Position numbers and translations under genes: made by a program. From Gymnothorax reevesii (Eukaryota > Chordata > Actinopteri > Anguilliformes > Muraenidae), in assembly GCA_029721435.1 (NCBI GenBank), contig CM056586.1:73180607-73244606 (forward strand): a stretch of 64,000 nucleotides of DNA. Reading direction: 5' to 3'. The notes beneath the pieces were generated by a model. That model searched no databases and was not told the DNA's origin. It was given only the letters and a program-made list of their open reading frames with translations. This document shows positions 50,801 to 62,800 of this stretch, piece after piece (positions within the stretch are counted from its first letter, which is position 1; each line of letters opens with the position of its first letter).

Positions 50801-53800
50801 CCCCTCAGGGGTAGTTTGGTCGTTACAAAATTTTCAGTAGTGTGCCATCAAAGGTATAGAAGCATCTCACCTTTGAACGTATGATTGGTTTCAACCTGTT
50901 CCCATTTCAAATCACCTGATGAACAATAGTATAATTTATTGACTGCATAATCAAGACGATTTCATAGGCAGACAATGATTCATAAGAAATCACAGAGATC
51001 ACTAATGGCTGTACTGAAAACATACATACAAAACACATGATATTGTAAGAATGGAAATAGTTCAAATAACTCAATACTTTCTCTGAATTTCATCACCAAT
51101 TATTGGTTTTTTCAGCACTGTAATTTACTTTGAGAAGGCGTGCATTTGAGAACGATTTCAGAATTTAAAAGAATACATTTAAAAAGATGAACATCCTCTT
51201 AGGGATATGAAACCCCGCCAAACATTAGTAGAATTGATTATTAGCTCAGCTAATAAAAAAATGTCAATTTATGAGCTTCAGGAATTCAAATTTATAGAAG
51301 GCTTATCACAGTTTTATGTCATTATTAATGATGATGGGGAAAATGCTTGATCACTTGGTGAAGCAGTCAGCAGTGATTCCAGCTAAAAGCAAATGGGCCG
51401 GTCATTCTACTAATTAGTCTTTGCATCCGAGCAAATTATGGTTTGGTTGCTAATTAGGCAAAGTAAATCAAACTGTTTCAGGGGAATCATGCGTATAAGA
51501 TGAGGTCACTGAAGGGCTCTAATACCTCTGACAGCACATCACTGATAATGTCGGCTTGAAGATGTCAAGATTATAATGCAAAGGCATTTTCATCTTCTGC
51601 ATCAACAGTACCACCTGGTCCACCAGTCCCAAGAATTCTTGAGGCGACTAAATCATCCATTGAAGTTGCATGGGACCCTCCCATGTACAACGGAGGAGGA
51701 GATATCCTCGGCTACCATGTTGAGAAGGTTGCAGTGGGAGAAAAAGACTGGTCCCGGTCCACTGAGAGACTGTGTAAGGAGCGACTGTTCACTGTCACTG
51801 GACTTACAGCGGGAAAAGACTACATTGTTCGAGTAATTGCTGTAAACAATGCTGGTGAAGGTGCTCCTGGCATGACTGAGACTTTCACTGCAAAAGACCC
51901 ACGAGGTACTTATTTATTGTTTATGAAAGAAGTTGCTAACTGGAAAAAACTGGACATTTTTAGAATTTTTTCTTCACTTCTTCCCTCATGACAGAGCCAC
52001 CAGTCGTTGACTTTGACGTATCGGTGAAAAACGGTATCACTGTCAGGGCTGGGCAGACCCTGAAGTTGCCGGCGCTTGTGACTGGTAGACCTTCACCGGA
52101 GGTGATATGGACGAAGGATGAAAAAGACACTGACAAAGAACGTGTTGTAATTGAAACTGTTGGAAAAAACAGTATTCTTGTCATCAAGGATGTATTGAGA
52201 ACAGAGCGTGGCAAATACCAGATCACTGCAACAAACATTTGTGGAACAAAATCAGCATCTACTACAGTAGAAGTTGTGGGTATGTAGTCAAAAGATTGTG
52301 ATTTTTTTTTATTTCATTACTGTTGAGTCCATTTTTAAAAACCTTTATATGTCAACTTTTCATTAGATGTTCCTGGTCCTGTGGTTGATCTGAAGCCATC
52401 CAAGGTCTCTAAAAAGATGATCTCTCTGACCTGGACTGAACCTGTTGACAATGGTGGAAGTGAGGTTATTGGTTATGTTGTTGAAAGAAGGGATGCAAGG
52501 ATGTACACATGGAGACAGCCTTTAGAGACTGCAGGATGTAAATGTGATATTGTTGGACTCCTTGAAGGAGAAGACTACATGTTCCGTGTTGTGGCAAGGA
52601 ATAGATATGGCTGCGGCCCTCCAGTAGACATTGGGCCTGTTCGTGCTGTAGACCCAATAGGTAAGCTTTCATCACCATTAAAATCTGCCAGCACTTATAA
52701 TGAAATCACATTTTAATGACATTAAGTGGTCATGTTTGCCTCTTCAATAAATAGGGACGCCTGGTGAACCAGAAAAACTTCAGAGGACTGAAAGGACCAA
52801 GACATCTGTAACGCTCTCCTGGAAGCCGCCTCGTAATGACGGAGGCTGTCCCATTATAGGCTACTACATTGAGAAAAGGAGACAAGATAGTGATGAATTT
52901 GAGATTGCAAATCCACAGATGTGCAGGGGGCTCACGTTCACAGTGCCGAACCTGACAGAGCTCCACATGTATGAATTCCGTGTTAAAGCTGTAAATGAAG
53001 TTGGGATTGGAGACCCTTCAGCGATACTAAAGGCCAAGGTTCAGGAGGATGCAGGTTAGGTTTGCTTGAAGTTTTTATGTGGATAAGGCAAATATTGAAA
53101 ATGATTAGTTTATTAATTTATAATTAATTAAAATTGTTTTTCCAGTTGCCCCAGTTGTGACCTTATTAAAGAAGTTCAAGGACAACATCATCAGTGTCAA
53201 AACAGGAGAAGCAATTGAAATTCCTGCTGAAGTCGTTGGCCTGCCAATGCCAAAGATCGAATGGTCCAAGGAGGGAGTCAATATTGAGAAGCCAACTGAG
53301 ATGCTTTTGATTGAAACAGAGGAGTTGAACAAAACAACAGCGAATACCAAGCTTAGCATTCCCGTAACGGTCAGACAAGACCATGGTGTCTATAGAGTTT
53401 CAGGCTCAAACCGTCTCGGGGAAGCTAAACGTAGTGTTCGGGTGGAGATATTAGGTAAGCATATTGAATTTAAGACAATGTAAATGCGTGAGACTGTGAA
53501 AAGCATTAAGATTTTCTTTCGGATTCCACAGATCGCCCATCACCACCAAGAAATGTTGTAATTTCTGACATTCGAGCTGAATCCTGCTTTTTGACTTGGG
53601 ATGCGCCAGAAGACAATGGCGGCAGTGAGCTCACAAACTACATAATCGAGAAGCGGGACGCCAGCAAGAAGAAGTCTGATTGGGAGCCAGTAGCCAACTC
53701 TGTGCTCGACAGGCGATATGGGGTTGGTTTATCCTTGACTTTAAATGGGAAAATACGTATTGGAGTTAATAAACTCAAATATTTGTTTCATTGATTTACC

Positions 53801-56800
53801 AAATGTCTTCTTTCCAAGGTTTTGAAACTGGAAACAAATGGAGTGTACCAGTTTAGAGTCAGTGCAGAAAACAAGTGTGGTGTCAGCGATGGCTGTGAAT
53901 CTGAGAAAGTGACGCTGAAAGACCCATTTGGACTCCCTGGCCCACCGCAGAGGCCAAAGATCGTTAGCCGTACCAAGGTATCCATGTTTGTGAAATGGGA
54001 GCCTCCTCTGGACAACGGGGGATCGACCATTACGGGCTATGTGCTTGAGAAGAGAGAGAGAGGAGCTGTCTATTGGACTCGTGTGCACAGGGGTGGAGTT
54101 ACAAAACCGGTGGTGAAAGGCTTGGAATATAATGTACTCCACCTTCTTGAGGGTGTAGAGTATAAATTCCGTGCGATGGCCTGCAATGCTGCTGGTGTTG
54201 GCCCCCCAAGTGAAGCATCTGAGAGTGCATTAGCTGAAGATCCTAGCTGTAAGTAACACTTATGGTACTGCTTGTGCTATGACACATTTTTTCTTCTCTT
54301 ATTTTTGGAAGAACTGTCAAGAAAAATAAAAGCACACAATAGTATTGTCGGCAATTCATTACTTTCATTCGCTTTTTACTTCTTAGATCCTCCCAGTGCC
54401 CCATCATGCCCAGAAGTAACAGGGAAAACCGACACCTCAATCACTCTCGGTTGGAACCCACCAGAGAAAGATGGTGGAAGTCCAATTCTCGGCTACATTA
54501 TTGAGATGCAGGATGAAAAGTCACCTGACTGGAAAAGGCTAAACAGCAAAGACAAACTGCATCCCACGACAGAATTCACTGTTCCAGACCTTGAAACCAT
54601 GAAAAAGTACAGATTCAGAATTGTTGCGGTCAATGCTATGGGAGAGTCTGATCCCAGTGCCAGAACAGCTGAAATTGTCGCCAGAGAATTTCAAGGTTTG
54701 AATGTACCGTAAGCGTGTTTTGAGGATGCTAATATGTATTATCGATTGTACTAATGATTCTGGTTTTGCTTGTTTCACAGAGGAACCAAATATCACCCTG
54801 GAGGTTAATGTAAGTGAGTTGCAGTTTTGTAGAGCTGGCACCACCATTAAGATTCCAGCAGTAATCACTGGACGTCCAGTTCCAGAGGTTCTATGGGAGT
54901 TTGACGGAACAGCTAGAACAGAAAAGAAGGACGAACGTCATATCCTTCCTGTGGATTCAGAGGTAGCGCAACTTTTTAAGGTTTTAATATTTTGAATGAA
55001 CTTCAGTACTTAATTTTGCTATGATTTTGCTGTTATCTAAATGGAAAACAATGCCTTTGTTCAGATTCGTTCAACTGATACAACTTCAACCATTACAATT
55101 CCTGAGAGCAAGATGAACCACTCGGGGAGATATATAATCACAGCCAAAAATTCTGCCGGACAGAAAGTTGTTAAAGTCAGAGTCAATGTTTTCGGTAAGT
55201 TGGATGCGTGTTTTATTGAGGAACTGTCAAATTGTAATTAAAGTTCCTAATCATGGGTTGTTTTGTGTTTTTCAGATGTTCCAGGACCTCCTAAGGAGTT
55301 AAAGGTTTCTGACATCACTAGAGGCACATGCAGACTTACATGGAAGCCTCCTGATAACGATGGCGGTGAAAGAATTATGAGTTACTACATTGAAAAGAAG
55401 ACTGTTGAAGGCAAAGCCTGGACCAAGGTCAACCCAGCTTGTGGAACTCAGTCTTTCGTTGTCCCTGATCTTAACGAGGGGCAGGAGTACTTCTTCCGTG
55501 TCCGTGCAGAGAATCGCTTCGGCTTGGGGCCACATGTTGCCACGATTCAGAGGACAAGGGCAAGGGATCCGCTCTGTAAGTGAAATATGAGACTAGAACA
55601 GTCAGAAACCCTTTAAAATACATTCATTATTAATTAAAAAAATAAACAATTGGACACAATGCAAAAATCGCTGTGTGTCATATATTCGTAATCTGGGTAA
55701 ACTTATTTTTAGATTATTGTCGGCTTCCATACAGGTCATTTTGCCAACTAAAAGATTTTTTCCATCTTTAATGTGACAACGAGTTAAAAAAATACATCAT
55801 GATACTGGGATATATAATAACGACAATTTCCCAAAAACAAGAGATGTAATTGGTTGAACTGATTAGCTCTGCTCCTGACAAATATTACTATTAAACTATA
55901 TTTTATAGTATTGTATTATTATGGCCCCAGTCAAAGCGGCTACTATGGATGCATGCTTGTCGTCTCCGCTGCTGCGTCCATGTCTGTGGACACTTCTCTG
56001 TGGATGCTGTACAAGCTGTAATTTTTGACCAATTACCTCCATACTTGGTATGGACACTTATGACATCTATCAATTTTGGTTGCCATGGGGACATTATTGG
56101 CCGAATAATAATGTGTAAATTAGTGCTGAAACATGGAGATTTCCTCGGGGACGCAGTACAGGCTGGAGAAGCGGGGTCTCGGGGGCTACACCCATGTGGT
56201 CGCGGGCGACTGGACTGTCTAGTTATTCGAAGAGCTTCATCCGTGTATTGGAATGAAATGGTAATGGATAGGTTTAAAACATGACAGATCAACACAAATG
56301 AAGCTTGATATTTTGAGTGAGCAGCATTTAATGATAATTACTGTGAGTACCCAGCTTATCCTGTTCAAATACGATGTATTAAGAAGCTCTGCATGTCTCA
56401 TTGGCATGAGGACTTTCTATGTCAATATGAACACCAGCGGTAATTTTTCTAGTGGTAATTTAAATATTTAAAATTTGTATTGTCGTGGGATACGCATTAT
56501 GCACTATTAAAGTCTTCAAACATGCAAGGCTGACAATAAAATTGTTGTTACTCAAATGTTCTTTTCTCCCTTAGCACCCCCTGATCCTCCTATCAGAGTC
56601 AAGATAACTGAGGTGACTAAAAATGCTGCAACATTGACTTGGAAGCCACCGAAGAATGATGGAGGTTCTCCAATCACCCATTACATTGTTGAGCGACTCT
56701 GCTGGGACCCCAGTGGGGCACAGAAGGAGTCCTGGAGACAGTGCAACAGGCGTGACATTGAGGAGACCGCTTTCAAAGTTGAGGACCTCGGTGAGGGCGG

Positions 56801-59800
56801 AGAGTACGAGTTCCGTGTCAAGGCTGTGAATGAGGTTGGAGCAAGCAGGCCATCATCAACGGCTGGACCTGTCATTGTCAGAGATCCGAAATGTACGTAG
56901 AAAATATGTACTGAATATGTACTACATTTCAGCACTCCATATTACTTTGAGAATTAACAGCAGTTATGAACCACCATGTGTAATTATTTGTTTACACCTT
57001 TTGGCAGGTGCACCAAGCATTCAGCTGGATGAATTCATGGAAGTCGAACAGGGAACTGACATCAAAATTGTCGCTAAAATCAAAGGCAGCCCATTCCCAA
57101 CCCTTCTGTGGGAAAAGGCTCCACCGCACAAGCCAGAGCAGAGGTGTGATGTGCAGTATGATGAGCACGTCAATAAGATCGTATCTGAGGATAGCTGCAC
57201 ATTGCAGATTAAACAGGGGAAACGTGAAGACACAGGTCTATACACAATAACAGCCAGTAACAGCCTGGGCAAGGCCTCACGGGAAATGAGACTGAATGTC
57301 CTGGGTAAAGTTTATTATTGTCATTAATGCTTCTCTGTTTGTAAGAATATTATTCCACTCTTTGGTAAATCTTGGAATTGGAATATTAATGTAATTTTGT
57401 ACATGTGTGTATTCAGGACGTCCTGGGCCACCTTCTCCACCAATTAAGTTTGAAGACGTGTCTGCTGAGCAGATTACCCTATCCTGGCTTCCTCCGAAGG
57501 ATGACGGTGGATCGAAGATCACCAACTACGTAATTGAGAAACGTGTTGCTAATAGGAAGACATGGCTCCCAGTGACCAATGAGCCAAAGGGCCGTATATT
57601 TACAGTGGACAACTTAATGGAGGGCCATGAGTATGTTTTCCGTATCATGGCTCAAAACAAGTATGGCATCGGTGATCCCCTTGACAGTGAACCAGAGAAA
57701 GCCAGGAACCTTTACAGTGAGTATTTTTCTGTTGTATTTCAGATCCTGCAGAGCCATCTTAGAATGGGCTTTGTCCTTGACTGAGTAACTAAGCGACAGA
57801 GTAACTTTCAAATTGAAAATTATGCGTGAGAAAACAGTGCTACCTCAGCAAGAACCAAAATGTTTGCCCTAGGAATGAAACATTTTGAGCTGCAGCAAAA
57901 TCATTTAGCTGGATGTGTCAGCTGGCATTTGTAAGGCAGAAAAAAACAGCAATAATTTGCAGACAACCTTGATACAGATTCAAATATGATATGGACTGTA
58001 ATAGTATAAAAACTGACACCAAATTTTCAAAAGTAACCTAAAATTATGGTGAACTGTTGAAATGAAGGAGGGCATATTAACAGATGAGGAAAGACAGACT
58101 AATTGGAGCAACTTTTACAGGTCGAGCACATGAAGTATGCTTTTTCTACCTCTTTAAAATTGTATAGAGATATAAGGCCGAAATAAAAGAAATTTATTCC
58201 TTTGATTTAAAAAAAAATCTTTTTCATGAAAAAGCTTACACAAAAGGCATACTTATTATTTACTATTTAAAGTGAGCATGATGCTAAATTTTTGTGCAGT
58301 ATTGCACAATATTTGTCTGGTGTGACAATACAAATGCTGGAATATGTGAAATAAATTATCCAAAATAATGGCGCAGGATCATCATTTTAATAGATAATAC
58401 GCTGAAAATAATCAGCTATATTTTTTGTGAATTTATTTTCAAGGTGCGTATTCAACAGCTAAATTCTCATAGAAGTCAGCATCTCACACAGTATAAAGAA
58501 AGCATTTCTTGATTGAGAAGTCATAACACCCAGAGAATTTTAAGACAATAGAATGGACATGACTAGCACATGAATTTGTCAAACTGTTGGCCATATTGGG
58601 TAAGACTTCACTTGCTGCCATCTGCCATTTTTCTGCTCAGGAAAGGGTCATAGGACATGTTCAGCTGATAAAGTCAACCTTTTTTGTTGGGTAGTGGGTA
58701 AATTGCAGTGCACGTCCAGCCACGTGACATTCATTTGACGATGGGATGTGCCTCTGAACTCTCTTGAGATTAAGCTGAATGCTCCATCGAGCGCAGAACC
58801 GCATTGGCCATTCCAGTGTTGTGGCTGATCATGGCATTCCTCTCATTGTTTTGGTTCTGAAACCTCCAAACCTTATTTAGAAAAATAGCTTTTCAGCATT
58901 CAGAAGATGTTCAACGTGAGTAGGGTGTTCTGAGTTCGATTCTCCAAGTTTTAGATATGTGTTTCATGAATCATTCACAGAAGCGTTCAATTTAGCTGGC
59001 TGCACAGTGTAAATTACCAGAAAGGTGGTGAATGCTTTGTGACTTGCCATGGAGAATTCCAAGCCGCAGGATGCCTCAATGACAAATGTTTTTGAATCAG
59101 ATTTGTATGTAAACACCTTGCTAAGGCTAAGTTTGGTGCTACCAGACATTTTAATGAATTCCATCTCAATTGTTCTTCCCATAGATCTCCCTGGGAAGTG
59201 TGAAAAGCCAACCATTACAAGTATTACTCATGAATCCATGACAGTCAATTGGGAGGAACCTGAAGATGATGGTGGGACGCCCATCACAGGATACTGGCTT
59301 GAGCGCAAGGAGACCACAGCAAAACGCTGGAACAGAGTCTCACGTGACCCAATCAGGGTTATGCCCCTTGGTGTGTCCCACTATGTGAACGGTCTAATTG
59401 AAGGATCTGAGTACCAGTTCCGCGTGATCGCCATTAATGCAGCTGGCTGCGGGCCACCAAGCGACCCATCTGACCCTGTCTTTGCCAGGGACCCCATGGG
59501 TATGTAACAGTAATTTTTTTTATTTTTGCAAATACATTTGTGCAAATCTTAATACATATAAGAAATTAAAAGTATAATGTTCCCCTTTCAGCTCCTCCTG
59601 GACCTCCTACCCCTAGAGTTACAGACTGGACCAAGTCAACAGTTGATCTGGAATGGATTCCACCACTGAAGGATGGTGGATCCAAGATTATCGGATATAT
59701 TGTTGAATTCAAAGAGGAGGGGAAAGAAAATTGGGAAAAAGTGTGTGATTCCTTTTCATTATATTCTTTGTGTACTGTGTCTGTGCAACGTAATGCATAC

Positions 59801-62800
59801 TAATATCATTATTAATTCATCCTTTCAGGCCAAAGATAAAGAAATAAGAGGCACAAAGTTTGTGGTTGGTGGACTGAAAGAGCTCGGACTTTACAGATTT
59901 AGGGTCAGAGCAGTGAACGCAGCCGGCGTTGGTGAACCTGGTGATGTCTCTGAGGTGATTAAAGTCGAGGACAAGTCAAGTAAGTCTCAAAAATGACCCT
60001 CGTTATTTTTGAACTCAGAATTTCGTAAAGTTCGCTGATCACGTTTTTTATTTTTTTTTGTAGTTGCTCCAGAAATAGACCTAGATGCTGCAGTGAAAGA
60101 GCGAATAGTCGTTCACGTCGGCGGCGTGATCCGCATCCTGGCTTATGTGTCTGGCAAGCCGGAGCCCCAGATAACATGGAGCAGAGATGATGGGTCTGTT
60201 CCTAGTGAAGCAGTGGTTGAGACGACTGCCATCAGCTCATCTCTGGTGATAAAGAAATGCATCAAAAAACACCAAGGCGTTTACACCCTGACGGCTAAGA
60301 ATACAGGTGGTGAGAGAAAGAAGCCCATAATTGTGGATGTGTTGGGTAAGTCTAAGTAATTGTACACGTGAACCTCAGTATGAACCTCAGTTTGAATAAA
60401 GACACTTTGAATAATACGTTTTCCGTCTCCTCGCAGACGTCCCTGGCCCAGTTGGGGCACCATTCAATGCTGAGAATCTCACCAGTGACTCATGCAAATT
60501 AAACTGGTTCAGCCCTGACTATGATGGCGGTTCGGCGATCTCCAACTTTATCGTTCAGAAGCGTGAAGCTGACCATAAAGCGTGGACTTCAGTGCCGTAC
60601 TCCATCACGAGGAACAGCGCAGTCGTCACTGGCTTGACGAGGGAAAAGGCGTATTTCTTCAGAGTTGCTGCGGAGAATGCTGTTGGAATGGGGCCATTCC
60701 GTGAAACCACTGCGGAATTAACCATAAGAGATGCGTTAAGTGAGTAATTATTGCCTTGAATACGACTCAAAAGTGTACTGATAATATTCCACATCGTGCA
60801 CCAATTTTGATTGGTGCAGAGTATTTTCTTTTAATTAATACGACAATCATGGACATGATTTCTTTTACGTTTTTCTCTCTAGACAAGATATCTGGTTTTG
60901 TTGTCTTGTCCTGATGTTGAATCATTCTAAGCATAAGCAAAGGATCGGTTACGCCCATACAGTCCCAAACAGCAGTGAGTGCACATCTCATAAGTGAAGA
61001 AACTAATTGCTGTCAATATCAGAATGCAGGCTCTTTGCAATCATTGCAGAAATCTCAATCTGAATTATTTTGACCATTATTGTTCCCTGCCGCCTGAATG
61101 CGCGAAGCGGCGGGACATAGTATTCACGACCGTCCATCCGTACGTACGTCCCGAATCCTTGTCAGCAAGATATGTCAAGAACGAATTGACGGATTTCCTT
61201 CAAATTTCATGTCAACATGTATTAGGGTGATGCCCCGGCGCCAGTTGATTTTGGTGACCTTCGCGTCACTCCCAAGGTCACACCGAGACACTGTTCATTT
61301 TGACACGATTTGCCATTTCCTGGTGGGGGACTAAGACACGTTAGAGGCATATACTTGTAATTATAATATTTGCAGTGGCCTGGCAGCCAGGTGGTCAAAT
61401 GAGTTTGCATCCAACCTGGGGCCTTTATCTGTGATGTTGATACATTCTCCAGTGTGTGCAACCACAATCAATGACACACATGCCAGGCTAACTGGAGATG
61501 CTAAATAAGCATGAGTGTATACTTATTAGCGTCTGACTGTCGTATTTGCTTGTTACATCTACGGGATCGCTTCCGGTTGGCAACTCAAACTTCCACTGAG
61601 ATGCGTCTCTCAACACCGTCCATTACTGGGATGAAAACAATCAGACGTCTGGTGATTTCTATGAGACGCAGGTGTACCGCGATGCTAGCGGGGGACATAC
61701 GAGATACTGATAGTGTCATTTGTGTTTCGTAATGTCGAAATTCACCTTGTTAAATAAAAGCCAACATGGTGATATTCCAACCTGATTTTCTGTTATATCT
61801 GTTTTCTGAGTTTCCCGCTTTCATTTGATACCAATGAAGTTTTGATCAATAAGATTTACGCTTGATAAAATCAGGAAATAGAAAATTGTGCTTCTTTTTT
61901 TGGTCAGTAGACATATTTGCTCCATGATTCAGATCCGCTGTCGGGGTTCTCTTCTTGGCGCATGCTACACCCTCCCACTAATTTTCATGAGAATCACGCA
62001 AGTAGTATTTTATCCTGCTGACAAATAGATAAATTAAGGAACAGACAAAAAAAAAAAAAAACCAACAGAAAATGGCCTTCGTGGCAGTGATAAATAAATC
62101 GCCATTCAAATTGAGTAAAAATTTCAGGCTCAAAATCGTCAGAGGATTATTACCATTAGTATATCGTAACATTCGTGATATTTTCATGTTCCATCATATT
62201 GGCATTGAATATGAAGATATAAAATTATTTTGTATTGTTTTGTCATTCAGCTGTACCTGACCGTCCTGTGGACCTGATCCCCACGGCAGTCACTAAAAGC
62301 CACATCAGTCTGACTTGGAAACCGCCTAGGAATGATGGAGGCTCTGATATTACAATGTATATTCTGGAGGCCCGTCCAATCGGCAAGGAGAAATATGTTC
62401 GGCTTACAAAGGAGAGATTAATGGATAGGAAATTTACCTTTGATGGTCTCAAGGAGGGCGACACGTATGAATTCCGTGTCTCTGCTGTAAATGAAATCGG
62501 CCAAGGAAAACCCTCCTTCAATACAAAGCAAATCACTGCCAGGGATGAACTTGGTATGTAAAAACTGATTCCTCTTTGTGCTCCACGTGACAATTTTAAC
62601 TCTTAGATGTTTTAAAAGGTTGGGTAATGATCAGTTATTTCATTTTTTGCTCATTTCAGAACCTCCTACAATTGAGCTCGACTTCCGTGACAAGATAATT
62701 ATCCGGGCTGGCGAGTCCTTTGCCCTGCAAGGTCGGTATACGGGAAAACCAACTCCATCCATTACATGGTTCAAAGACGATGAGGAGCTGAAAGCAGATA

